From JBFIHF01 sp964411125 (GTDB lineage: Bacteria > Myxococcota_A > Bradymonadia > Bradymonadales > Bradymonadaceae): a DNA stretch of 37,449 bases. The notes beneath the pieces are model-generated. The model saw only the letters and a program-made list of their open reading frames with translations. It was not told the DNA's origin and did no database searches. A program made the position numbers and the translations under genes. This document shows, piece after piece, positions 9,190-17,116 of this stretch (positions within the stretch are counted from its first letter, which is position 1; every line of letters begins with the position of its first letter). The stretch lies in the NCBI GenBank assembly GCA_964411125.1, contig CAYPJU010000065.1:1-37449 (forward strand), written 5' to 3'.

Positions 9190-9634
9190 TCACGGACTCG
9201 TGAGGGACGATCAGGTTGGTGACGCGACAGCGCGACATCAGCTTGTCGGTCTCTTCGTGGACGATGTCGACCTCGTGCACCACGAGGCGCCGCCCCCGCT
9301 TGACGATACGAGCGGTCGCCCGCACCCAACCATCGCGGGCCGAGTTCATGTGCGACCCGTTGATCTCGATGCCAACCGGCGCCGCTTCGCGAAGATCGAT
9401 CCCCCAGCACGAGTGAAAGCTCGCCGCGGATTCGGCGAGCAGCAGGCTGACCCCGCCGTGAAACAGACCGTACGGCTGACGCGACGCGTCGGTGATCGGC
9501 ATGCGGAGCACCAGCTCGTCGTCGCTGATCGACTCGAGCTCGATCCCGTGGGGAGCAGCGGCTGTGACGCCGGCGAGCTCGTCCCAGGCAGTTTTCCAGA
9601 GTTCGGGATCTTTCGGAAAGTCGGCGAGATTCAT
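9167..9634 (-). CDS. PaaI/YdiI-like hotdog thioesterase
   Basis: This 155-residue protein fits the PaaI-type acyl-CoA/ACP thioesterase family, single-hotdog enzymes that hydrolyse acyl or aryl thioesters. The recognisable core is GLFHGGVSLLLAESAASF (about residues 56-73), where HGG is the family signature and the nearby Glu is the expected catalytic base. It is followed by the conserved VGIEINGSHMNSAR strand and loop. The gene converges on the PUFA-type synthase and their 3' ends overlap by 23 bp. This suggests, but does not prove, a role in releasing or editing acyl chains from that synthase. No clear ribosome-binding site precedes the ATG at 9634. The substrate cannot be predicted. Confidence 0.88.
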   Translation of the reverse strand: MNLADFPKDPELWKTAWDELAGVTAAAPHGIELESISDDELVLRMPITDASRQPYGLFHGGVSLLLAESAASFHSCWGIDLREAAPVGIEINGSHMNSARDGWVRATARIVKRGRRLVVHEVDIVHEETDKLMSRCRVTNLIVPHESVIKSRDEG

Positions 9635-9932
9635 GAGATGTTCAACGCAGGTGAGTGAACGTTCGAAGGGCGGCCGAATGGCAGGATGGCACGTCCTACG
9701 GTCCGCGCAACCTCCTTCGAGCGGTGCTCTCCCACGGAATTTGGCCGGTGGCCGGCCACGCCTCCCTGACTACGGAATCGAGCCACGCCGGGTCATCAGG
9801 CGGCCGAGTAGCGACTCAGGGAGGGACATCGGCACATTCCGCGACATCTCCCGAACCGCACGAGCAGCTGGATCGGGCTGAACCGTAAGATGTAATGCCA
9901 GAGGGGAAGTTGTTCTGAAGTAGCGTCCATCG

Positions 9933-9987
9933 TCTCATCCATTTTGCAATCTCATCCATTCATTCGACCGCCAAATGCGACGGTCGA
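9933..9987. promoter_or_regulatory. Direct and inverted repeats upstream of the DUF302 gene
   Basis: The stretch 9635-10097 holds no gene I can support. It contains two 11-bp direct repeats TCTCATCCATT (9933-9943 and 9950-9960, 17 bp apart) and then an inverted repeat, TCGACCG at 9964-9970 with CGGTCGA at 9981-9987. Such an arrangement upstream of a gene could be a regulator-binding site. No matching regulator is adjacent, so the assignment is tentative. Confidence 0.35.
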
Positions 9988-10097
9988 GTAGAATCTAATC
10001 GCAGTTTCGGAAACCCCCAATGCTGGACGGGGACGAGCGAGTGGCTATCGTTCTGCTACCCACCGCAAACCCTCACGAAACCAACTGGGAATACGAA

Positions 10098-10493
10098 ATG
10101 AGTCGAAACAACTATGGAGTCTGGCGCGACCTTCCTGAAACCTCCTACGAGGATGCCGTCGACGCGATCACCGACGCGCTGAAGGAGGAGGGCTTCGGGA
10201 TTCTCACCGAGATCGACGTGAGCGCGACGTTGAAGAAGAAGCTCGACGTCGACTTCCAGAAGTACGTCATCCTCGGCGCGTGCAACCCCAAGCTCGCCCA
10301 TCAGGCGTTGACTGGCGAAGAGGGGATCGGCCTCTTGCTGCCGTGCAACGTCGTCGTCCACGAGAAGGGCTCGGGCTCCACCGTCGGCATCCTCGACCCG
10401 CTGAAAATGTTCTCGCTCGTCGACGGCGATGGGATCGAGCCGATCGCCAACGACGCGCGCGAGCGCCTGGTGCGCGCGCTCGAATCGATCTGA
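10098..10493 (+). CDS. DUF302 family protein
   Basis: This 131-residue protein is a clear DUF302 member (PF03625). The signature segments are EEGFGILTEIDVSATLKKKL (about residues 30-49), YVILGACNPKLAHQAL (about 55-70) and GLLLPCNVVVHE (about 77-88). DUF302 proteins are small alpha/beta proteins of unknown function, sometimes found near metal or redox genes. The frame is open back to an ATG at 10020, but those 26 extra residues do not resemble the family. The ATG at 10098 gives the usual length and has GGGA seven bases upstream, so I prefer it. It stands alone, about 110 bp before the Cys-rich lipoprotein gene. Confidence 0.9.
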   Translation: MSRNNYGVWRDLPETSYEDAVDAITDALKEEGFGILTEIDVSATLKKKLDVDFQKYVILGACNPKLAHQALTGEEGIGLLLPCNVVVHEKGSGSTVGILDPLKMFSLVDGDGIEPIANDARERLVRALESI

Positions 10494-10603
10494 AATTTGG
10501 AGGAATAACGATCGGAAAAAGATCGATCGCCTTTGAATAGGAGCCCATCGAGGGCGTCTATTCCCGTGTTCGACAGACGAAACAACGACACGCGGGAAGA
10601 ACC

Positions 10604-11956
10604 ATGATTCCGAATAAGAAGTCCTCGATGAGCTCGACGCAGAAGGCGGCCTGCATCGCCCTCGTTTTGTTTGGCGCCGCTTTCTCCTCCGGCTGTCTCA
10701 TCGTCTCCGAATCTCACTCGGAGGCCGAAGTCCACCACTCCACTACCGAATGCTACGACGAATGCTACGACTACGAGGTCTGCGAGACGTACTGCGACCA
10801 CTGGGAGTGTTGGGACGAGTGCTGGTGGGAAACCACGTGCGACACGTACTGTGAGGAAGTGATCGTCTACGAAGAGACGACGACCGAGTACGTCGGCGCC
10901 GAGTGCTACTCCGACCTCGACTGCGGCGGCGACACCATCTGTGTCGGCAACGAATGCGTCGTCCCGGGCAACACGGACGCCGAAGGCCTCTCCGGTTTGT
11001 GCCAGGTCTGCGAGACCAACGACGACTGCACCGAAGACGGCGCGCTCTGCATCCGTCTCAACTTCGACCAGGCGACGTCGACCGGCGAGAAGGTCTGCAC
11101 CCGGTCGTGCGAGTACAACCACGAATGCCCGTCCGGCTTCGAGTGCATCAACGTCAGCTCCGAGGTCGGCACCTCCCCGCAATGCCTCCCCGTCCTGACC
11201 GAGTTCGAGAAGCGCACCTGCAACCCGTCGCCCGAGCTCGAGTGTGTCCGAGCATCCGACTGCGGCGTCGGTGAATCCTGCGTCTCCAACGAGTGCGTCG
11301 CCCCCGAGAGCGCCGAGTGCTCCAGCCAGAATCCTTGCTCGAACGGGGAAACCTGCCACAACTTCAAGTGCGTCGGCGCCGACGAGGCCGAGTGCGTGAC
11401 CCGCGCGGACTGCGCCTCCGGTGAGATTTGCATCGACGGCTCCTGCGCCGCGACCGCCGAAGAGGGCTGCGTCTTCAACGAAGAGTGCGACGGTGGAATG
11501 TGCGTCGACGGCGAGTGCCTCTCCACCTGCTCGGCCGACACCGAGTGCGCGACGGGTGAGCGTTGCCGCGAAGGCCTCTGCGAGCCGCTCGAGTGCCGCC
11601 GCTCGGCCGACTGCAGCGCCGGCGAAGTCTGCGTCGACGCGAAGTGCGAGACCCTGTGCGACTCCACCGGCGGCTGCGACTTCGGGTACGAGTGCAACGA
11701 CCACAACTACTGTGAAGCCGACGCGACGGTCGAGTGCCGCTCCAACGCCGAATGCGACCGCGACCAGCTCTGCAACGCCGGCATCTGCGAGACGCCGTGC
11801 ACCTGCAACCAGCAGTGCGGCGAAGGCGAAGTCTGCAACCTCGACGCCGGCGTCTGCGAGGACCCGAACGCCGCGCCGAACACGCCGGCACCGTCCTGCG
11901 AGGACGACTGCGACTGCCCGTCCGGACTCGCCTGCGTCGACGGAGCGTGCCAGTAA
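10604..11956 (+). CDS. Cys-rich repeat lipoprotein with tandem CX3C cluster
   Basis: This 450-residue exported protein has a hydrophobic signal segment ending FSSGC, giving a probable lipidated cysteine at residue 31 (the -3 Ser makes the lipobox imperfect). Residues 50-83 carry eight cysteines as four CX3C pairs (C50/54, 60/64, 69/73, 79/83) in two copies of a Tyr/Trp/Glu-rich 19-residue unit. From residue about 100 to the end run about eleven cysteine modules of roughly C-x6-C-x5-C-x4-C (for example ECVRASDCGVGESCVSNECV), as in many myxobacterial surface proteins of unknown role. These repeats are probably disulfide-bonded outside the cytoplasm. No catalytic domain is visible. GGGAAGA precedes the ATG, and a hairpin terminator follows. 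A structural or adhesive surface role is a guess. Confidence 0.85.
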   Translation: MIPNKKSSMSSTQKAACIALVLFGAAFSSGCLIVSESHSEAEVHHSTTECYDECYDYEVCETYCDHWECWDECWWETTCDTYCEEVIVYEETTTEYVGAECYSDLDCGGDTICVGNECVVPGNTDAEGLSGLCQVCETNDDCTEDGALCIRLNFDQATSTGEKVCTRSCEYNHECPSGFECINVSSEVGTSPQCLPVLTEFEKRTCNPSPELECVRASDCGVGESCVSNECVAPESAECSSQNPCSNGETCHNFKCVGADEAECVTRADCASGEICIDGSCAATAEEGCVFNEECDGGMCVDGECLSTCSADTECATGERCREGLCEPLECRRSADCSAGEVCVDAKCETLCDSTGGCDFGYECNDHNYCEADATVECRSNAECDRDQLCNAGICETPCTCNQQCGEGEVCNLDAGVCEDPNAAPNTPAPSCEDDCDCPSGLACVDGACQ

Positions 11957-11979
11957 CTCCCCGCTCCGGGGGAACGGAG

Positions 11980-12017
11980 AGGCGCCTCCCGGTTTCGGGG
12001 GGCGTCTTCATTTCTTG
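11980..12017 (+). terminator. Probable intrinsic terminator after the Cys-rich lipoprotein gene
   Basis: About 25 bp after the stop codon, GGCGCCTCCCG and CGGGGGGCGTC form a near-perfect stem closed by a GTTT loop. A T-rich run (CTTCATTTCTTG) follows. It separates the lipoprotein gene from the amidase gene. Confidence 0.7.
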
Positions 12018-12125
12018 TCGAACTTCTGACGTACCACCCCGATTCTGGCCAGCGGTCGCCGGTTGTCGTAGGTTCTTGGCAGAGCGACCGTTTGTCGGTC
12101 GCATCCGAAGTCTTCGGGAGGTCTC

Positions 12126-13046
12126 GTGTCGCGGTTCGCAGCCGCCATCGTCGCAGCCAGCACTCTGCTCGCCAGCACAGCGCACGCGGGTCCACCCGCG
12201 CTGCGCCCGATCGACATCGAGACGATCCACGGGCTGACGGAGGGCAGCATCGTCGTCGCGCGCGAGCTGCGCGGAGAGGTGCCGCAGACGCTCGCAGTCC
12301 GAACGATCGTGATCGATCCGGGGCACGGCGGCGGCAACGAAGGCGCCGTCGGGGTCGCCGAAGTCCACGAGAAACGACTGACCCTCGAGCTCGCCTACGA
12401 GCTTCGCGAGGCGCTGCGGACCGCCTACCCCGACGTCACGGTCGTCATGACGCGCTACTGGGACCGCGAGGTCGGGCTCGACGAACGAATCCAATGGGCG
12501 AACGACGTCGGGGCGGACCTCTTTTTGTCGCTCCACTACAACGCCGCGACCCACGATCGTGCGATCGGCTACGAGACCTACTTCCTCGCCGACGAAGTGC
12601 TCGACCCGGAGCCGGCCGGAACCCGTCGGACCAAGGGTGTGCCGCGGCCGATGAAGCGAGCGCAGCGGCTCGCCGATCGCGCGCTACAGGCCTCGCACCG
12701 AGCGGCCAACGACGTGCTGAGGCCTCCCCATGCGACGAGCAAGCTGTTGGCAGCTCACGTTCAGGCGACGCTGGTCGAGAAGCTCGAGTCGACGAATCGC
12801 GGTGTCAAAGCGGCCAACTTCGCCGTGCTTCGGGGAGCGATGATGCCGGCGGTTGTGGTCGAGGCGGGGTTTCTGACGCATCCGCAGGAAGGGCGCGACG
12901 TGCTGACGCCCGCGCACCGAACGCTGGTGGTCGAAGCGCTGGTGAAAGCGGTCGGATCGTTCGACGAGGCGACGCGGCCCGCTTCAGGTACGCCGGTGGC
13001 GACGGCGGCGTCGGCCAGCGAAGAACGCGGCACCCAGCAGCAGTAA
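12126..13046 (+). CDS. N-acetylmuramoyl-L-alanine amidase (Amidase_3, AmiC type)
   Basis: This zinc amidase of 306 residues cleaves the bond between MurNAc and L-alanine in peptidoglycan, normally in the periplasm during cell separation or wall turnover. A signal peptide ends near AHA (about residue 20). The Amidase_3 domain begins at about residue 60. Its expected zinc ligands are H67 (DPGHGG), E82 and H137 (SLHYNA, where most homologues have SIHANA), and E246 (VVEAGFLTH) is the expected catalytic glutamate. The C-terminal 40 residues are low complexity. There is no AMIN or LysM targeting domain. The GTG start is chosen because GGGAGG lies four bases upstream. The last 63 bp overlap, on the opposite strand, the end of the matrixin gene. 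Confidence 0.93.
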   Translation: MSRFAAAIVAASTLLASTAHAGPPALRPIDIETIHGLTEGSIVVARELRGEVPQTLAVRTIVIDPGHGGGNEGAVGVAEVHEKRLTLELAYELREALRTAYPDVTVVMTRYWDREVGLDERIQWANDVGADLFLSLHYNAATHDRAIGYETYFLADEVLDPEPAGTRRTKGVPRPMKRAQRLADRALQASHRAANDVLRPPHATSKLLAAHVQATLVEKLESTNRGVKAANFAVLRGAMMPAVVVEAGFLTHPQEGRDVLTPAHRTLVVEALVKAVGSFDEATRPASGTPVATAASASEERGTQQQ

Positions 13047-13787
13047 CGGCGCCGGGAGTTGGGTCCCCACCGCGCTGCAACAGCACCCGCAATCACGCGG
13101 GTCGCCCGGATCGGTCGGCTCCTCTCCCGCTGGATAGATCGTGCAAAGTCCCTCGATGTCGTCGGGGTGCAGGTCGCGTTTTCGCGTCTCTCCGGGCGTG
13201 GTGTCGAACGCCATCGTGGCATCGTCGATCGGAGTGTGGTCGAGCCCCAGGAAGTGCCCCGCCTCGTGAGCGACCGCGTTCGGAAGATCCCACACGTTGT
13301 TGCCCGATTCTTCGGCGAACCCGAACGTGTGGTGCACTTCGTTCACCTCGAGGTCGGCGTCGACGATCTTCCCGGTGCCGTCCGCGGTCACCGAGGTCAC
13401 GGCGATCGCGCTCGACGAGTACGGCCAGTCGTCGTTTCGGAACATCACGACGTTGATCCGGTCGTCCGGCACCGTCCGCGTCAGCCCCGATTCCCCCGCG
13501 TATTCGAACGCGAAGTCGGAACAGTCCGGGACGTTCCAGACCTCGATCGCCGCGCGAAGGGCGGCGTCGGCGCGGTCGTCGGGGATCGTCGCACTCTGGT
13601 TGACCCCGATGTGGTACTCGACCGTCCATTGCGGCCATGCGAACGGCTTGGGGATTTCGTCACCCTGGCACGGCGGCGTCGTCGTCGGCGCGAGCGCAGG
13701 TTCGTCGAGACAGGTCGACGTCTGCACCCATGCACCCAGCGGCATCGGAGCGAGCAAGACAGCTACAAACGGCAGGAGCAGTCGCAT
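12984..13787 (-). CDS. Secreted matrixin-like zinc metalloprotease with MYXO-CTERM-like tail
   Basis: This 267-residue protein has a cleavable signal peptide (ending near LGAW, about residue 20) and a metzincin domain. The zinc motif HExxHxxGxxH is complete (H174, E175, H178, H184) and is followed by a Met-turn candidate in DDATMAF. A Pro/Asp-rich spacer leads to CGCCC, a hydrophobic stretch (about 18 residues) and an Arg-rich end, the pattern of the MYXO-CTERM surface-sorting signal of Myxococcota. The protein is thus probably exported, processed and anchored at the outer surface. Overall similarity is to matrixin/astacin-like peptidases (PF00413 region). Substrate is unknown. The tail coding region overlaps the 3' end of the convergent amidase gene by 63 bp. 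No strong ribosome-binding site is visible. Confidence 0.87.
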   Translation of the reverse strand: MRLLLPFVAVLLAPMPLGAWVQTSTCLDEPALAPTTTPPCQGDEIPKPFAWPQWTVEYHIGVNQSATIPDDRADAALRAAIEVWNVPDCSDFAFEYAGESGLTRTVPDDRINVVMFRNDDWPYSSSAIAVTSVTADGTGKIVDADLEVNEVHHTFGFAEESGNNVWDLPNAVAHEAGHFLGLDHTPIDDATMAFDTTPGETRKRDLHPDDIEGLCTIYPAGEEPTDPGDPRDCGCCCSAVGTQLPAPLLLLGAAFFAGRRRRRHRRT

Positions 13788-13858
13788 CGAGCGAGAGGAT
13801 GGTGCGGAAAGCGGGTCGCGGCAAGCACAAACACGACCGATGTCCCGTCGAACCCGTA

Positions 13859-15247
13859 TCAGGTGCGGAGCGAGCCGGTGCTCAGGTCGATCGCCTCGTC
13901 GGGGATCACGATCCCGAGGAGGTCGTATTCGGTCGCCTGGTCGATCTGTACCTCGACCATGTCTCCGGGCGTCGGAAGCTCACCGCCGTAATCGAACGAG
14001 AGGTAGGTGACGCCGTCGATGTCGGGCGCCTGGCCGTAGTGACGCCCCTCGAAGACGAACTCGTGCTCCTCGGAGATGCCGTCGACGATGACTTGCGTGA
14101 CGTCGCCGATCCACGCCTCGTTCTTCTTGAGGCTGATCTCGGCCTGCAGCTTCATCAGCGCGTCGCGGCGCTCTTCTTTGACGTGCTCGGGGAGCTGACC
14201 TTCGAGCTCGGCCGCGGCCGTCCCCTCTTCGGGCGAGTAGGTGAAGACGCCGACGCGGTCGAACTCGACCTCGGCAACCCAATCGTAGAGCTCTTGGAAG
14301 TCAGCGTCAGTCTCGCCGGGGTATCCGACGATGAACGTCGTGCGCAGAACCATGTCGTCGATCGCGCGGATCCGCGCGATCAGCTCGCGCTGTCGCTCGC
14401 GCTTGATGTTGCGGCGCATCGACTTGAGGATCGGGGCCGAGATGTGCTGCAGCGGCATGTCGACGTACGGCAGGACGCGCTCGGAGTCCTGGAAGATATC
14501 GAGGAGCTCGTCGGTGAAGTTCCACGGGTACATGTAGAGCAGGCGCACCCATTCGATGTCGGTCGCTTCTTCGTCGAGGCGGCGCAACAGACGTTCGAGG
14601 TAGTTACGGTTCGCCTTCGGGTCGAGATCGATTCCGTAGGAGGTCATGTCCTGGGCGACGAGGATCACCTCTTTGACGCCGTTCCTCCCCAGCTTCTGGG
14701 CCTCGGAGACGACGTCTTCGATCGTGCGGGAGCGTTGATCGCCCCGAATCTTCGGGATGATGCAGAAGCTACAGGACCGCGAGCACCCCTCGGCGATCTT
14801 CAGGTAGGCGGTGCCGCCCCGGATCGTGTTCGTCCGGGCCACCTCGTGGTCCATGATGAACGAGCCGGGCTGGATGTAAGTCTTCTGCGCGAGGTCACCG
14901 TGGAGCGCTTTCGTGATCTCGGTGAAGGTCGAGGTGCCGAGGATCGCGTCGAGCTCGGGGATCTCCTTTTCGAGGTCCCCGGAGTAGCGCTGCGAGAGGC
15001 ATCCCGAGACGACGACCTTCTCCAGCTTGCCGGCGTTCTTTCGGTGCACCATCTCCATGATGGTGTCGACGGACTCTTCCTTGGCGGCTTCGATGAAACC
15101 GCAGGTGTTGACCACGACGATGTCGGCCTCTTCGGCCGACCCGACCATCTCGAACGTCTCGTCGCCCTGAATCAGACCGACCATCACCTCGGAGTCGACC
15201 CGGTTCTTCGGGCAGCCGAGGCTCACCATGTGCACTTTCTTAGTCAT
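13859..15247 (-). CDS. rimO: RimO, ribosomal protein S12 methylthiotransferase
   Basis: RimO is a radical SAM enzyme that methylthiolates an aspartate (position 89 in E. coli) of ribosomal protein S12 (uS12). This 462-residue protein shows the UPF0004 domain with cluster cysteines C12 (SLGCPKNRVDSE), C49 (NTCGFI) and C83 (SGCLSQRY). The radical SAM motif CSRSCSFC supplies C155, C159 and C162. Other family landmarks are RGDQRSR, YMYPWNFTDELL and PLQHISAPILKSMRR, and a TRAM domain occupies roughly the last 70 residues. The SLGCPKN and PLQH segments favour RimO over its tRNA-modifying paralogue MiaB. Its ATG overlaps the last 8 bp of thiC, so the two are almost certainly co-transcribed and translationally coupled. 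The enzyme looks complete. Confidence 0.96.
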   Translation of the reverse strand: MTKKVHMVSLGCPKNRVDSEVMVGLIQGDETFEMVGSAEEADIVVVNTCGFIEAAKEESVDTIMEMVHRKNAGKLEKVVVSGCLSQRYSGDLEKEIPELDAILGTSTFTEITKALHGDLAQKTYIQPGSFIMDHEVARTNTIRGGTAYLKIAEGCSRSCSFCIIPKIRGDQRSRTIEDVVSEAQKLGRNGVKEVILVAQDMTSYGIDLDPKANRNYLERLLRRLDEEATDIEWVRLLYMYPWNFTDELLDIFQDSERVLPYVDMPLQHISAPILKSMRRNIKRERQRELIARIRAIDDMVLRTTFIVGYPGETDADFQELYDWVAEVEFDRVGVFTYSPEEGTAAAELEGQLPEHVKEERRDALMKLQAEISLKKNEAWIGDVTQVIVDGISEEHEFVFEGRHYGQAPDIDGVTYLSFDYGGELPTPGDMVEVQIDQATEYDLLGIVIPDEAIDLSTGSLRT

Positions 15248-16910
15248 TCGTCTTCGCCGTCATCGATGCTTCGCGGGGAGGTTCGACGTCGAGATACTGC
15301 TCGCGGAACTCCTGCGACTTGTTCTTCAACGCTTCAGCGTGCTCGCGTATGTCCTGCGTGATCTTCATCGAGCAGAACTTCGGCCCGCACATCGAGCAGA
15401 ACTTCGCGATCTTCGCCCCCTCTGCGGGGAGGGTCTCGTCGTGGTACTCGCGCGCCGTCACGGGGTCGAGCGCGAGGTTGAACTGGTCCTGCCAGCGGAA
15501 CTCGAAGCGCGCCTTCGACAGCGCGTCGTCGCGCTGCTGAGCCAGCGGATGTCCCTTGGCGAGGTCCGCCGCGTGGGCCGCGATCTTGTAGGCGATGAGC
15601 CCCTCTTTCACGTCATTCTTGTCGGGGAGACCGAGGTGCTCCTTCGGCGTGACGTAGCAGAGCATCGCGGTACCAAACCAGCCGATCATCGCAGCACCGA
15701 TGGCGCTCGTGATGTGGTCGTAGCCGGGGGCGACGTCGGTGGTGAGCGGTCCGAGCGTGTAAAAGGGCGCTTCTTTGCACCATTCGAGCTGCTTCTCCAT
15801 GTTCTCTTTGATGAGGTGCATCGGGACGTGGCCCGGGCCCTCGTTCATCACCTGCACGTCGTGCTTCCACGCGATTTCGTTCAGCTCGCCTTGCGTCTTG
15901 AGCTCGGCGAACTGCGCCTCGTCGTTGGCGTCCGCGATCGACCCGGGCCGAAGCCCGTCGCCGAGCGAGAAGGCGACGTCGTAGCGCTTCATGATCTCGC
16001 AGATCTCTTCGAAGTGCGTGTACATGAAGTTCTCTTCGTGGTGCGCCAGACACCACTTGGCGATGATGCTGCCACCGCGGCTCACGATGCCGGTCATCCG
16101 CTCGGCGGTCATCGGGATGTAGCGCAGCAGAACGGCGGCGTGGATCGTGAAGTAGTCGACCCCTTGTTCCGCCTGCTCGATCAGCGTGTCGCGGAAGATC
16201 TCCCACGTGAGGTTCTCGGGGCGTCCGCCGACCTTCTCGAGCGCCTGGTAGATCGGCACCGTACCGATGGGCGCCGGCGAGTTGCGCAGGATCCACTCCC
16301 GCGTCTCGTGGATGTTGGCCCCCGTCGACAGGTCCATCACCGTGTCGGCACCCCACAGGACCGCCCATCGAAGCTTGTCCGTCTCCTCCTCGATGGATGA
16401 GGTCACCGCCGAGTTTCCGATGTTGGCGTTCACCTTCACCTTGAAATTGCGGCCGATGATCATCGGCTCGATCTCGGGGTGGTTGATGTTGCACGGAATG
16501 ATGGCGCGCCCCTCGGCGACCTCTTTGCGGACGAACTCGGGGTCGAGCCCCTCGCGGAGCGCGATGAACTCCATCTCGGGGGTCACCTCGCCGCGACGGG
16601 CGTAATGGAGCTGCGTGACGTTGCCTGTCCCTCGCAACACCGGACGACGCAGGCCCTCCGGAATCAGGTCGGAGACCTCGCGGGTACGCACGACCTCTTC
16701 GACGTCTTCGCGTCCTCGAATCCAATCCTCACGCAGCGCGGGAAGACCCTGGCGAACGTCGAAGCCCTGCGGGCCCGACGTGTCGTAGACGCGGAGCGCC
16801 GGCTCGCCGCCCGAAAGTGCGATCTCGCGCATCGGAACGCGCACGCCGCGCGTGCCTTCCAGATGGACCTTGGTGGAGCTGGGATATGCGTAATCGAAAT
16901 CGGTGGTCAT
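15240..16910 (-). CDS. thiC: ThiC, phosphomethylpyrimidine synthase
   Basis: ThiC is a radical SAM enzyme that rearranges aminoimidazole ribotide to hydroxymethylpyrimidine phosphate in thiamine biosynthesis. The 556-residue protein carries the family core (NANIGNSAV, DLSTGANIHETREWI, SLGDGLRPGSIADAND, NEGPGHVPMHLI) and the C-terminal cluster motif C505-x2-C508-x4-C513 (CSMCGPKFC). The N-terminal domain is present, as in other long bacterial ThiC proteins. I chose the ATG at 16910 because AGGA lies about five bases upstream; the frame is open for 33 more codons but these would cover the likely promoter. It overlaps rimO by 8 bp. No THI-box (TPP riboswitch) signature is visible upstream. No other thiamine gene is in the window. 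Confidence 0.96.
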   Translation of the reverse strand: MTTDFDYAYPSSTKVHLEGTRGVRVPMREIALSGGEPALRVYDTSGPQGFDVRQGLPALREDWIRGREDVEEVVRTREVSDLIPEGLRRPVLRGTGNVTQLHYARRGEVTPEMEFIALREGLDPEFVRKEVAEGRAIIPCNINHPEIEPMIIGRNFKVKVNANIGNSAVTSSIEEETDKLRWAVLWGADTVMDLSTGANIHETREWILRNSPAPIGTVPIYQALEKVGGRPENLTWEIFRDTLIEQAEQGVDYFTIHAAVLLRYIPMTAERMTGIVSRGGSIIAKWCLAHHEENFMYTHFEEICEIMKRYDVAFSLGDGLRPGSIADANDEAQFAELKTQGELNEIAWKHDVQVMNEGPGHVPMHLIKENMEKQLEWCKEAPFYTLGPLTTDVAPGYDHITSAIGAAMIGWFGTAMLCYVTPKEHLGLPDKNDVKEGLIAYKIAAHAADLAKGHPLAQQRDDALSKARFEFRWQDQFNLALDPVTAREYHDETLPAEGAKIAKFCSMCGPKFCSMKITQDIREHAEALKNKSQEFREQYLDVEPPREASMTAKTND

Positions 16911-16944
16911 CGCCTTCCTGAGCATGGGTCGAACCGTGGGAGAG

Positions 16945-16973
16945 TTAGTAGTGATGCGGCTCGCCACAGTCAA
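16945..16973 (-). promoter_or_regulatory. Candidate promoter of thiC-rimO
   Basis: On the minus strand TTGACT (16973-16968) and TACTAA (16950-16945) are 17 bp apart, a reasonable sigma-70-type pair. It would start transcription near 16938, leaving a leader of about 30 nt. That is too short to hold a TPP riboswitch. Confidence 0.5.
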
Positions 16974-17002
16974 CCGGGTAACCGACGCCCGGCGCGCCCG
17001 AA

Positions 17003-17031
17003 TTGACACTCGCCCGCGCCAGAACTAATCT
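17003..17031 (+). promoter_or_regulatory. Candidate sigma-70-type promoter of the EAL gene
   Basis: A consensus -35 box TTGACA (17003-17008) is followed after exactly 17 bp by TAATCT (17026-17031). Transcription would begin near 17038, about 80 nt before the GTG start. It lies back to back with the thiC promoter. Confidence 0.55.
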
Positions 17032-17116
17032 TTCTTGCAACGTAATTCGACAAACGGCGGATGCGCGTCCGGGATGAACTCCGGGGGCGTGCGCGGTCAC
17101 AGAGGCGGGATCGGCG

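Noticed and set aside
10500..10540. Small gene after DUF302 suggested by a GGAGGA sequence at about 10500
   Set aside because: No ATG, GTG or TTG lies at a suitable distance, and the frame closes after about ten codons.
16911..17116. TPP riboswitch upstream of thiC
   Set aside because: The conserved CTGAGA and GATCTGG-type cores are absent on the relevant strand, and the probable promoter leaves too short a leader.
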